This document shows, piece by piece, positions 1-11,742 of a DNA stretch of 64,000 bases. The position numbers were made by a program, and so were the translations under genes. Location: NCBI GenBank assembly GCA_964036665.1, contig OZ038533.1:3334001-3398000 (forward strand). Direction: 5' to 3'. Below the pieces are notes generated by a model. That model ran no database searches. It was not told the DNA's origin and saw nothing but the letters and a program-made list of their open reading frames with translations. This DNA is from Gordius sp. MW1. Taxonomy: Eukaryota; Nematomorpha; Gordioida; Gordea; Gordiidae. How positions within the stretch are numbered: the stretch's first letter is position 1; each line of letters begins with the position of its first letter.

Positions 1-946
1 CTGATTGGCTCGGGAAAGACGCGCCAAATATTTGGCGCCAAGGGTAAGGATTTGAGGATTGAACGGAATTAATTGACCAAACACACCTTCGCATTCTGGG
101 GCTAGGTTTTTGTTAAAATTTTTCTAACGTCACAAAACATATAGGTGTAAATTATTTTGCAAAAAAACACAGTCTATATACTTATAGTTCAATGATAAAA
201 TTATTACCCGGTATAAATTCCCACCTTTTTTAAACTTAACAATAAAACGGTTTAACATGGGCGTAGCCAGGGGAGGGGGGGGCAGGGAGGGGGGGGGGCT
301 GCCCCCTCTAAATCCAAAAATTGATTCTAAAAATTCAAAAAATAATCTTTTTGCCCCTCCCTAATTCAATTGCCTCCCTCTAATCCCAATGCTAGCTACG
401 CCCATGCGGTTCAACAAGAAAAATCAACCTGCAAATTGTTTGCAGAGTTTGGTAGATTTTTTGCGGTGAACACGAATTGAATTTTTAGTTTTTCCCCTAT
501 AGGTTAAATTTTTGAAATATTTGCTTACAAAGTTGCTAAAACGGCGATTTTAAATCATATTAATTAAACTAAGATTTTACCGATTAATTTGCAAGTTTAG
601 TTTAAAAAACTAAAAAAATGGCTGTTTCAAAAACTTGACGTATAGGGAAAAAATTAAAAATATATTGGTGTTCACCGCGAAAAACTCGACTAGAATCTAA
701 CGACAGTTTGCCGGTTGATTATATTAGTCCATTTTTTGCTAACCAATATAATCGTTTAACCCTAAGTTGACAAAGTATAAAATTTATTTTACGATATTAT
801 AGCAAATCTATTTACAATACAAAGCCAATTATACTTTAAGATAAGACAATATAATATAAATATTTTTTATAATAAATGGCTAGCTTTAAATGATGGTAAA
901 AGTATTCAAAATGATATTCTTATAATCTTTTTTAATATATATATAC
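1..946 (-). other. Large DOCK intron, no further exon seen
   Basis: The eighth DOCK exon ends at 947 with a GTATAT donor. No segment resembling the next part of the DOCK protein (before the C2/DHR1 domain) is visible down to position 1. The stretch is AT-rich intron carrying one MITE at 256-406. Confidence 0.6.
256..406. mobile_element. MITE, CATGGGCGTAGCCAG family, copy 1
   Basis: Terminal inverted repeats CATGGGCGTAGCCAG and its complement enclose a G-run, AT core and C-run. Flanks CGGTTTAA (248-255) and CGGTTCAA (407-414) form an 8-bp target duplication with one difference. It lies in the DOCK intron. The 8-bp duplication is typical of hAT-type elements. Confidence 0.8.
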
Positions 947-1979
947 CATTTCTTTCTTTGTATTTTCAGCAGCTTCCAAGTGCTAAGAGTAACAAAAGTT
1001 ATAGTACACGAGAGATTAATTTTATTTACCATTTGAAAAATTGTCATAAGGCTTTGTTTGTGTGGCTCCATTATATTTCCATCACTATCTCTCAAAATCA
1101 TATCTAACCCTAAAATCCTGCCATAATTTAATAATAAAATGTATTTTTAAAAGTATGTAAGATAATATAAAAACGTAAGATAAGGTAATTCAAAATAAAT
1201 CAGATGCAATCTTAAATAAATTATTAAAAAAGAAAAACATAATAAAACAAAGGTATACGCATTGCCAAAATCAATCTTTGCTATTATCATTTGTTTAATT
1301 TCTTTAGTTTCATCCTGACAAAAGAGAACATCAAATTAAGGTAATAAAAATGGTATATAACAACAAACTTTAATTTTAAAAATCTAATAATACCATGGTA
1401 AGATTGCCTGATAAAAGCTGTTTTCTGTAATCCAACAGTATACGCATAATGTTTTTAATAGTGTGAAAATCTTTAATTAAGTTACCCTAAAAAATAAAAA
1501 TAAAATTAGAAAATATGAAAAATCTAAATTTTAAACCAATACCTTATATAAACCTTCCCATTTTTCACACCATTCTTTTAACGACACATTGATTTCTTGG
1601 ATCAATAAATCTTGTTTAGGCATTATTTTGAAATATGAACTAAATACAGAAGTTATTTAATAAATTATAATACTTGCCTATTTATTTCTTGATAACATTC
1701 CTGCAATTTTATAAAGCGTTTCGGGAATACTCCTACATTGTCTTTCTCAGTTATTTTGTAACCTTTGTACCAGTCTAAATTTTTTATAAATTTTTGTAAG
1801 ATCAATAAAAACCCTTTGAAGTCTCCAAAATGACTAACGCATCTCCTATCCATAACTCAAGACAATGAGGTTTATTTTGGCTAAAACTTTGAATAGCTTA
1901 TATATTTTATGCATACAAAATTAAAGTTCTTACCTATCCCATATCGTTCAAATACTTCACTTTTTCTCCAGCTGATCAT
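947..1979 (-). CDS. DOCK: DOCK-family guanine-nucleotide exchange factor, N-terminal exons (continues past left edge)
   Basis: Eight minus-strand exons join in phase: 1934-1979, 1813-1896, 1678-1774, 1639-1543, 1486-1394, 1314-1259, 1117-1030 and 982-947. The start ATG is at 1977-1979 (MISWRKSEVFERYG). The protein opens with an SH3 domain (IGDALVILETSKDWYKGY, then GVFPKRFIKL) aligned with the DOCK1/2/5 SH3 (GDTVHILETYEGWYRGY, GIFPASYIHLK). It continues through the N-terminal helical segment (LIQEINVSLKEWCEKWEGLY, RKQLLSGNLTM, AKIDFGNAILGLDMILRD), each part matching DOCK-A/B proteins in order. Family knowledge: DOCK-A/B proteins bind ELMO through this region and activate Rac at the membrane through a distant DHR2 domain, which is outside the window. 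The introns are tiny (37, 38, 38, 56, 79, 141, 47 nt). The third fits only as a GC-AG intron. Family assignment is firm; DOCK-A versus DOCK-B is not decided. Confidence 0.9.
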
Positions 1980-2119
1980 GCTTTAGATGAATGAATTATT
2001 ATTAAAACAAGTTCATATGATTTAGAACATGCAGACATATTTCAAGTTATGTTAATTAGTGCAAAAGCTATGAGTCGTGTTGTTAATATGCTCAAATTTG
2101 TTGTGCTTGTATTGTGCTA

Positions 2120-2795
2120 AACCTGGTAATAGGCACATATCTCCTACCATTACCATCAACATAACGGGCACATGCTGATTAATAACCCGGTTACTAGCAC
2201 GGCAGATTAAAGTTGCCATATTTGCTGGTTAAGAGAGATGATGTAACTAACCGGGAATTTAGCAGATTTGATTGATATAAACCGTGGTATCGAGCAAATT
2301 AAAAATATATTATAAAGAACTTTGCCCCCCTCCCTTTTTTTGTCCCGATGGTTTGCACCCCCCCCCCCCCCCTATTTTTACCCTCTTTCTATGGAGGGGG
2401 GTGATTTGCCCCCCCCTTTTTATCCTTTTTCTCACCAGGGGCCTCCCCCCCTTATTTTTTTACCCTCTTTCTCATCCGGGGTTGGGGAGGGGGGTGATTT
2501 GCCCCCACCCCCCTCCCGAAAGAGGGTAAAAAATAAGGAGGTGGGGCAAACCAACGGGACAAAAAAGGGAAGGGGGGGGGGCAAAGTTCTTATAATATAT
2601 TTTTAAGTTTCAACCAACCCTGCTTGATACCACGGTTTATATCAATCCAATCTGCTAAATGCCCGGTTAGTTAAATCTCTCTTAACCAGCAACCATGGCA
2701 ACTTTAATCTGCCGAGCTAGTAACCGGGTTATTAAGCAGCATGTGCTCGTTTTGCTGATGATAATGGGCTAGATGTATGCTACTACCTTAGGTTA
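2120..2795. repeat. Palindromic element with a C/G minisatellite core
   Basis: The left arm (about 2120-2345) contains GCACATGCTGATTAATAACC and GATATAAACCGTGGTATC. The right arm (about 2540-2795) carries the same sequence inverted. The core (2330-2530) has short units of the form TTTACCCTCTTTCTCA plus C and G runs, the same unit as in the large palindrome at 32866-34687. Predicted proline-rich ORFs here come from the homopolymers and are not genes. Confidence 0.7.
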
Positions 2796-3556
2796 TGGTT
2801 TTAGCTTTTAAGCATATTAACAACACTAGCTACAATGTATATTTTAATTCGCTTTTTCCAATTTGTTTAGGGAATGGGCCATGTTCTCGGTAATTTTGTT
2901 AACTAGCTCGTTTGACATGACACAAGGTCTTCCTTTTAAACTTCCCTGGTCCATTTTCCTAATTTTTAATAGTCACCCCTCTTAGTATACAAATTCCATG
3001 TGCCAAAAGCAAAGGGTTAGTATCAGGTTAGAAACCAGTTCAAATTGACCCCCTTTTAATGATAGCCTTTTTACAAAAATTTAAATAGAATTTGAGTCAA
3101 ATTATTAATAATTTCTTTCAGGTAAGATTTAAATTCGTAACAAAAATTTTTATCCATAGGAATATATCTGAGTACTCCTGAATTTTGGTATTTTTACAAC
3201 TAAGAACTAGTTCTTTTAAGTCGTTATTGCTCTTAAATAATTATTTATTCCGCGTTTTTTCTTAACTATACAAAATTAATTTACTCGTTCCCTTTGATTT
3301 AAAATGTTGTCATAATTGACATCTAATTCATTATATGACTTGTTAATCTATTTTGACACTGTATTTAATATATATACTACCTCCTGCATTAGCATAGACT
3401 AGAATGATTGAAAGTTATGTGATTACAAGTAGGATGTAAGATAATTATATTCAACCTGCTTGCAAATTAACATTTAGTACTTTGGAAAAGACTTAGAGAG
3501 TTTGTAGGTAACGACTTTTTATGATAAATTTATTTAACTCTAAATCAAATTATCAA

Positions 3557-4175
3557 TGTCGTATATACGGTGTCGTACATACGGATACGGATTCCCACCC
3601 CCTCCCTCATCCCATGTCCCCCTAAACAAAAGTTGTAGTATTAATGGATTTCTCTCCCCTCCGCGCTTCTATACACAAGGGTTGTAATACTGCGTATCTC
3701 ATACATACTTATATATTCCCCTCCCTCTCCCTGTATACATTAATTGCAAGTTCGTTCATTTTTATATTACTTAGCACTAGCGGATCCCACTTCTAAAACC
3801 AATTTTAAAGCAATTTTTAAATTTTTTATTGAGAACTACAATTGTATATTAAAATCACGTTCTATTTTGTTTATAAAATTCGAAGTGTGAAGATCGAGCA
3901 GATGTTCTAAGTTTTATTAATTATAAGTAAGCTCAAAAGGGGTATCCGCTGTCGTATATACGGTGTCGTACATACGGATAGGGATTCCCACCCCCCCCCC
4001 CCCCCACCCACCCCCCCCCCTATACAAAAGTTGTAGTATTAACGGATTCCCCCCCGCGCTTCTTACACAATAGTTTTAATACCGCGTATTTCATACATAC
4101 TTATTCGATACCCGCCCCCCCCCCTCTCCCTATATACATTAATTGCAAGTTCGTTCATTTTTATATTACTTAGCA
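3557..4175. repeat. Pair of direct repeats, about 220 bp each, 396-bp period
   Basis: Two copies, 3557-3779 and 3953-4175, share GTCGTATATACGGTGTCGTA, AAAAGTTGTAGTATTAA, CATACATACTTAT and a closing ATTAATTGCAAGTTCGTTCA. They differ mainly in the length of C runs. The 175-bp spacer shows no coding content. No terminal motif identifies an element class. Confidence 0.7.
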
Positions 4176-4287
4176 TAAAATTTATTTATTATATTGGGCA
4201 TATTATTGGTTAACAAAAATGAAATTGTTATTTTTAGTATGTAATCAAGAATTTTCAATCCGTTTATATAAATGTCATTGTATAAAA

Positions 4288-4552
4288 TCGGTGGATTTGG
4301 AATGATAGCGTAGGTAGAGGGAAATGGAACGTGATATTTCTGGCTTGTTAATTTCTCGCTATAACTAGTTTTGTAATTTCTATTGTTTTTTATATCTATG
4401 TCTCCGTATTTACTCACTTTACTTCATTTTTAATTTTCGAGACTTCATCTTCTTCTTTTTTATTTTTATTATTTTTTCCCCTGATGATGGGCTTTTATAG
4501 CCAGAAATATCGCGTTCCATTTCCCTCTACCTACGCTATCAATCCAAATCCA
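4288..4552. mobile_element. MITE-like element with about 58-bp terminal inverted repeats
   Basis: GGATTTGGAATGATAGCGTA and GGTAGAGGGAAATGGAACG (4288-4349) recur inverted at 4492-4552, ending CTATCAATCCAAATCC. The short core is T-rich and non-coding. I could not fix a target-site duplication, so the superfamily is open. Confidence 0.65.
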
Positions 4553-5022
4553 TTTAATAAAATGACAGTTATTTTTAGTCTATACTTTAATGTTTTGCTA
4601 AAAAATTAGATCAAAATAAAAATTGATGAGTTGTTAATTGTTTTAGGCTTATATCAATAAGTTTCACAAACCTAGTTTAAAACTCATTCCAAGCCCTCAA
4701 CACTCCTGTTTGTTTTACTTTATTATGTTCTAACTATGATTATTATTAAACTATACTATCCGCCCACTAAGTTTTAAAATGATGTAGCCAGAAAAATGAA
4801 AAAGTAAAGAAAGAAAAGGTGTTTATAATAAAACCTAATGAGAGAAAAGTGGTAACTAACATAAAAGCTGATAAAACAAATACTAAATAAAAGTGTTAAC
4901 CAAGCGAATCATAGTTATAGAAAAATAGCGAGTGACAATGGTCACAAGCGGACCAAAATATTTTGACATCTTTCCTCCCACTTTTTTTTTATTAATCAGA
5001 CGAGACCATTAATAAAGCCACC

Positions 5023-5415
5023 TTGCTTTTTAAAATAATGATCGGAAAGCTATTACAAGCCACAGAGATGAGAATGATACGGTGGAGCTTGGGGTATACT
5101 AAGCTCGACCATATGACGAATGACTTTCCCATGACAAAAATGGGTATTCAACATATGGCGGACATGATTAACGAAGATCGGCTAAGGTGGTATGGGCATA
5201 TACTAAGAAGGGACACGGATGACTTAAATCGAAACGTACTGAACATGGAGGAACCGGGGAAGAGAGGAAGAGGACGACCCAGTGTCACGTGGAAAGGGCA
5301 AGTCGATAAAGTTATGAAAACTAAGGAGCACTCACTCGGTCAAGATGGAAGAAATATCAAAACAAACCCCACAAATGTGGGACCAAATAACTAAAAAAGA
5401 AGAAGAAGATCTTGA
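5023..5415 (+). mobile_element. 5'-truncated LINE, 3' end of reverse-transcriptase ORF (copy A)
   Basis: The reading frame 5023-5394 encodes the conserved LINE C-terminal tail: LRWYGHILRRD followed by PGKRGRGRPSVTW. It stops just before an AAAAAAGAAGAAGAAGAT tail. This tail and 5' truncation are typical of non-LTR retrotransposons. Further copies lie at about 15670-16780, 24690-25925 and 58240-58770. The clade (RTE-like or other) is not assigned. Confidence 0.8.
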
Positions 5416-5524
5416 ATCCAGTACTTAACCGTATAATTGATGATGCTTAGGTTGACTTCATACCATTCTCAAATGTTTAAGCTAAAAATTTTATAAATGC
5501 ATTCCTTACCTTAAAGACAAATCA

Positions 5525-5710
5525 ATTTATGGATATATTTCCTATCAACTGTGAGCTGTTAAAGTTACATTTTCACAGGAACTAGTTAGGTTACAGATAC
5601 TATCAGAATGTAACTAATTAAGGTTTTAATTACTTATTTTTAAAATAAATCAATACAGTTTTAGTTACTCTATAGGAACTAATTACACTTAAGGTAACTC
5701 AGTGAAATTT
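5525..5710. repeat. GTAACTAGTTAC-type dispersed repeat, copy 1
   Basis: The stretch is dense in GTTAC/GTAAC words (AACTAGTTAGGTTACAG, GTAACTAATTAAGG, GGTAACTCAG). The same words recur at about 28690-28830 and 35020-35180. They look like relics of one palindromic repeat family. Confidence 0.45.
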
Positions 5711-5715
5711 TTCTG

Positions 5716-6877
5716 CGCCTCATTAAGACAATATTTATTAATATAATTTATTCAAAATTTTATATAATTCACAAGGCTTTATATGGTGAATCGCTCAAAA
5801 TAAAACATTGTCATCAAATAAACTAGTGAGCTTATCACAAAATATTAATTTACCTATAGTGTAAGGCGCTCGACGGAGGGGTGGATGGCTGTAGTATATA
5901 AATTTTAATAAAATGTTTTTCGATTTTGGAAAACTATCATAGATGCTAAAAAGAACTTTATTATATTTGAATTATTAAAAGTAAGTTAGAACGCGGTAAA
6001 ATGGCCATAAAAAATTTAATTCGTTCAAAAAGATCTAAAAAAAATTTTCCCGGAAATTTTATGTTGGAATATATTTTTAAGATGTATTTCTACAATAATT
6101 AAAAAAATTTAGAAATTTTTTATATAGTTTTTTCACAAATCGAGTTTAAAAACACCAGAATTTTCAACAATTTAAAAGTGGCCGGGAAGTCATAGCCTTG
6201 TCCAGGGTATAGAATATCTTTAATGTTTTTACTATTGTTTTTAGCCTATTAATTTATTGTAAATAGTATAGAAAGGCAACGAAATTATGGTCATATTTTT
6301 CCTAGTAAAAATATAAATGGGTCAAGATGACAACCTGACTTTTGTGGCCATATAAGACAGACTCCACATTAGAAAAAGTCATTTAGTATCATTTTTATGA
6401 ATCTTTTTCTCTTTCAAATAACAATAAGTTAAAATATTAAACATAATTTTTTGTTTTTTAAATGGGTCTTTATTAGTAAGATATATATATATGGATGACC
6501 CGCACTGCGACTAACCCCTACCCCTATTTTTTGTACATATAATAATTTAACATATTTAATAGTAAATAAAAATTAAATTGTTATTGTTTGAATTAAAACA
6601 TATACAGTCAAGTAACTATGATATTCGAATTTTTAAAATTATAAAAAGTAACTCTAACTTTATTAAACAGTTAATAGACAAGATACACCAAAGTAATAAA
6701 AAAGCTTAAAAAACATACTCGAGGCAAAGGGCCGTTGTTACTATAAAGTTATTTCAAAATTGTAATTTATAAGGATTATTAAAAAAATCGTTGTACATGA
6801 ATTACATAAGATTAATATATTCAATAGATACCAGTACGTTGTTCATAAGTATAAGTATTAATAGGCTTAAGGCATAT
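5716..6877. other. Intergenic, nothing recognised
   Basis: AT-rich sequence between the first LINE copy and the transferrin stop codon. I saw no coding segment, RNA gene or repeat with clear ends. Confidence 0.5.
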
Positions 6878-9612
6878 TTATACAATTCTAATGTCGTTGG
6901 GGCCCTTAACTTGGGTAGAAAGCTTTTTCAAATTCTCCCCAAAGGCACCCAAATAATTGACATTCTGTAGATTCGACGGTATGGCAGCAAACCCAACGGT
7001 TCCCGGGGTAAAAAGGGATGAATTGCTTGAACTCAACATATTGTACAAATGTGAACCATCCGGTTGTAAAGAGCCATCGAACACTTTAGAAGCAAGGCGG
7101 AACATGTTAAAGATATCTCTCACCTCTAAATCTGTCTTTTTCTTAGAAACGACCATTGCTTTACTTGGGACCATCATGAGATAGCAACTAATTGATGCGA
7201 AATGCAAAAAATAGTATGTACATTATTATAAAAATCTAGCTATCTGATTTTTATAAGAAGGAGAAGAAAATATGTACTTAATATAAACTATAAGACAATC
7301 TTTAGTTTATTATTAAAATGAAAAAATTGGATTGTTATATTACCGCATGTATTGGGATGTAGGAGCTCGAGATCCATCTTTGCATAGTAGCTCTAAATCA
7401 TCGGACCTCATGATGTAATCATTCATGGCTGTAAAGGCGACGTCACCACCGCCTTGTCTTAAGCATTTCAGCACTCCTTCCATATTAGCATATTGGTCTG
7501 TGCGCATAGAGCACTCGTCAGGGTTAGAGCATAAACTGCACATCTTAGTTACGCCGGAGCGCGCCTTTTTACCTAAAGGCGCAGTTGCCTCTTTAATACC
7601 CGGGGCACAGGACTTACCGAATGTGTTGGATAGCTTAAAGAGAGAATTCATAAATGGATCTTTAAAAGATGATGGAGCAGATTCTATCAGTCCTAAAGAA
7701 AAGAGTGGTGAGAGGTAAGAGGCCGAATCACCGACACTGGAGAAACATGCCTTGAGACCTTAATATAATCATGGTTGGTTATTCAAAAAATGATGTGTTG
7801 AATTACTAAATATGTTTTGTTATTTTACCTTTCAAATTTTTCAAATTGGTTGAACGGTCAGATTTTTTGACTACAGCAACACTATATATATCCTTACTAT
7901 ACATCTCTCTAAATATTGGCTTCAAATTGTAATACCTACGAAAAAATACTTTGTAGTAAACCTGATGATATCGCAATGTAAAAAGAAACTTTGACAAATT
8001 ACTGTGTAGCGAAGAAGATTCCTTTTTCCTTGAGTAGAGCTAAATCAGCTTGATTGTGATCAATCATGGCCATGCAGCTCTTGGAGTCTAATGCAGGGTA
8101 GCATTGAAGACCTGGAATCATTTTTTTGTCTGCAATAGCTTTAGATAATTTTTGACATTCATCAAACTTTTTTCGTGTTGTACACATAAAGACATCTCTC
8201 AGACTGCATTTGCTCATGCCTCTGATGACGTTTGCGTAAGGGCCTAAATAGCATATATATTAATAAATAGTTTATTAGATATGTCCAAAGTTTAATAAAA
8301 TTAAATTTAAGTCCTAAGTACCTAAAAAGTTGATGTAATTTTCTTTGCCTGGTACCCTTGCTAGTTTAAAGGTGTTGGATTTAAATAACAAATTTATCTT
8401 CCCGTACTTTGAGTTATCGAACATTTTGAAGGATTTCGATTCAAGTCCAAAATACTGTAATAGGTAGAGTAAATAATATTTTGCATTAGATTTACCATTT
8501 GTGAAGTTTCAAGCCATTTGATAAGCTGTTCCTTGTCTTTGGCTGTCATATCTTTACCAACCATAACGGAGTGAGCAGGGGCTCGACCCAAAAAACAATG
8601 ATCACTCTCATAAATGCTTGCCCGACTGCCATCAGGACATAGTAGCTGAAAATCGATATCCCTATACCCGACCTGCGTTTGTCCGGCTGTCATAGTGATA
8701 GGAGTAATTCCTTTAGCAAAAGCCACTTCACCACCTCCATCCCTCAAACATTTAAATGCTCCGTTGTAGCCGACATAAGGATCTTGTGCACTACAGAACA
8801 AGTCGCCACGTCCGCCGCACAATGCGCACATCTTATCGGGGTTGGTTCCCTCTGGGTTATAGTGTAGAATTTAATATAAGCCTAATGAGACAAATGTTTA
8901 CCTCTGTTGTGAACTTTTTCCTTCGAGAGAGGAGCGCAACTCGATTTGAAAAACTTGGCTGCAGCCAAAACTGGATTGTTGCAATCTTCGACTTCCATGA
9001 TCCCTTTCGATATTAGCACACCTAAACAAATATAATAATCAAATATTGTTTATTTAATATTACATCAAACAGGGTTTTTGTAAATGTGACAACAAACCTA
9101 TGGGGATGTTCCACCCAGCCGTACGCCCTACACCGGTATGGCATGACTTCTTTCCTCGCAAGTCTTGCAAAGAGTTAATAGATTTATCATTGGCTCTGAT
9201 GATAGCCACAGACTTGTAAGATGCCGTTCCGTGGGTTTTATCTAAAAATTAAAATAAAACAAAAGCACGTTGGCACGCTATAACACTTATCATTTAAGCT
9301 GAATTGTAAATGATCAGTCAATTGAATTAGGAAAGAGATTATGTGAAGGATAATTGTTACTATTGGTTGGGTAAGTTTCTGACATTAAAACTGTCATGCC
9401 ATATTCTCGACCAGCTACATAGATTTGTCCACCATCCAACGTGACAACATCAGCTTCATGTGTATGAGTTATTTTATCCATACATTCGAAAGGAGATTCA
9501 GCCAAAATTGCACGAATTTTGAGTTGATCAATCTTTACTCCTAAACTCCTCACTGCCTCATTCCAATCACCAATCTTACTCACCTCGGCTTGATTCGTAA
9601 CACACCATCTAA
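6878..9612 (-). CDS. Transferrin, two-lobed, with degenerate C-lobe
   Basis: Nine minus-strand exons join in phase: 9612-9361, 9241-9098, 9021-8902, 8851-8496, 8454-8322, 8243-8003, 7935-7829, 7758-7344 and 7187-6878 (stop at 6878). They give about 692 residues, the usual family length. The first coding exon (signal peptide) was not found; the recovered part begins [11 protein letters not shown]-lobe: VTLD (Asp ligand), SYKSVAII (Tyr), [20 protein letters not shown] (anion-binding Thr and Arg), [19 protein letters not shown] (Tyr) and APAHSVMV (His), so all ligands are present. C-lobe: the same positions read [39 protein letters not shown] and VPSKAMVV, so all are lost. It is probably a secreted or surface iron binder using one lobe only. 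Melanotransferrin and serum-type transferrin cannot be told apart without the ends. Confidence 0.93.
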
Positions 9613-9659
9613 CTTTAGTTCAGACATATTATTATTTTTACAAAGATTTTTTCCATAAA

Positions 9660-11742
9660 TGCTATTTATATGAGTTTACGGTAAAAATGTTTAATTTTAA
9701 AAATCTATTTTTATAGCAATAACCAGTTGTTCATTTGGAATTAAATTGTAAAAAATGCAAAATGGTTTAAAATTAGATGTTATAATGCTATACTTATATA
9801 TACAAAATCCTACTTTATAAAAAAGTTGTAGCCATTATGGTTTTAACATATTTACACATATTTATACTTTTATTCGTGATTAAATAACGCCTCTTAACGT
9901 TAAACTACAGTTTGAATTATTTAAAAAATCAAGTTTGCAATAAGTTGCGTAATATACTTTCTTCCAAGGATGTGACTGAATTGAAGATGCAAAGCGAGAA
10001 AGCAACGATCAAGCATAAACTGTAATGGCTTTTAAAATTACTTAATACCATGATATATGTAAAAAATAGTGAAGACTATCATTTTTTTAGTTTTATACTC
10101 TTTATATATGCTTATTGTACTTACACCTGCCCATATTTATGGGCATTCCCCCCCCCACCCCTTCATATATCATTTATTCGTTTATTCGCATACAAGCTGA
10201 TTGATACGTTAGTTGATTAGTTCATGTATTGAAATTTCAAAAAGTACAGCCTAGAGCATTTTATCAATGTAGTAACGAGCGTTAGTTATATCCATGTTAT
10301 ATCATATCTTAAACTAGTATTGATAAATTACGTAGATAAGTAATATTAATTCCCTTATTCTCTAGGCAAGTTGCAAAAATTGCTAGAATTTCATCTAAGT
10401 TGAATAATTTTGACGTTTCCCATTATATGCACTTATATTGCACTTTACTTTAGGCTTTAGGGATGGAAGGAATATAAGATGTCTATTGCATAGACTTTGC
10501 AATGTATACTTATCTAAAACTTTATAATAATTGTATCAGTTACACTGATGTCTAATTTGAAAAATTAAATGGGAAACAATACACCGTCTCTTATGACATA
10601 AAATATTTTGCTTTTATGTATAATAGTTTAGTTAACAGTATAAATAATAGACTAAAAACGATGTATCACATTACAATTTCTATCAATTGCCTTTGCCACA
10701 AAAAGATTTTTTAATTTGCAATAAAAAATAACAATTGGATTATGTAGTATTATTAATTTTTTTTATCATTTTTAATATATATACATCTATTATTAAATCC
10801 TCAAAAATAATTTTTGGGTAAATAGTGCGTTTAAATCAATTAAACAATGATTTGTACCCTAATCATTTGACTTAATAGATTAGTATGTATCTCGTCTTAC
10901 AACTGAATTAACATCAAAATATTAACGGCCGTTATTATTTATTGATTTAATCAACCCTTACTCAATGCTTATGTGTATAATTAAGCGTGTACAACTTAAT
11001 ATAGATGTACATATCCTAAAATTAATTCCTTAGCTGAATTTATTGTAGGTCAATGGGGGTATTTAAATAATTGTTTAAGCTGATCTACATTACATATTTG
11101 CCACCTTTCTAATAAAGCTCAAATACGTACTTTATTAAAGATTACAAGAATGTAATATGACAAATCACTTGTTAGAAAATTAAAGGAATGGGCGATGGTT
11201 AGACCATATAAGCATAGTTTCTTCATTTGCAAACCTTAAAAGTTGATATAAATACATGGACAAAACTTTTGCTTTCGTACCTCCCTACATTTAGGTGAAG
11301 TTTTTTTTTGCAAATACGTGATAATGTCTGAGCATCCGCGACTTTGCGAATGTCCTCTACTGTCATCTCAAATATTCCCCATGACACCTGGTTCTAAATT
11401 TTCAAACACTTTACCCTTTTTACACCTTCGCGTGCCTTTACTTTGCCCAAAAAATGTTTATACAAAGGCTTTTTCGATAATTTATAATGGCATGCCTAAC
11501 GGCAAAAACACATCAACTTCAACATTTTTGTAGCTAGTTATAATAAAAAAAAGATTTTGTCTTGGTCTAAAAAATTATAAATAAAATAGTGCAACAAATT
11601 TATTTGTTTTTTAAGAGAATTCAGATAAAAGTCAAATTTATATGAGCAGCGGAATAATATAAAAAAGCATAAATAGATACAGTTCTTTTAACATGCGGAT
11701 TGTTGTTTTGAAGATATTAATTTTGCATGGCATGGATAAAAT
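9660..11742. other. Intergenic between transferrin and the cadherin
   Basis: The transferrin signal-peptide exon should lie near the start of this stretch but could not be identified. The rest is AT-rich with no recognisable gene. A less AT-rich patch at 11318-11533 has an open frame on the plus strand that matches nothing I know; its minus strand has stops. Confidence 0.4.

Noticed and set aside
9613-9656. Transferrin signal peptide starting MEKIFVKIIICL just upstream of the first exon
   Set aside because: It looks hydrophobic, but a stop follows and no splice junction brings it into the frame of VRWCV.
11318-11533. Possible plus-strand exon in a less AT-rich patch
   Set aside because: No recognisable domain, no supporting neighbouring exons, and the opposite strand has stops.
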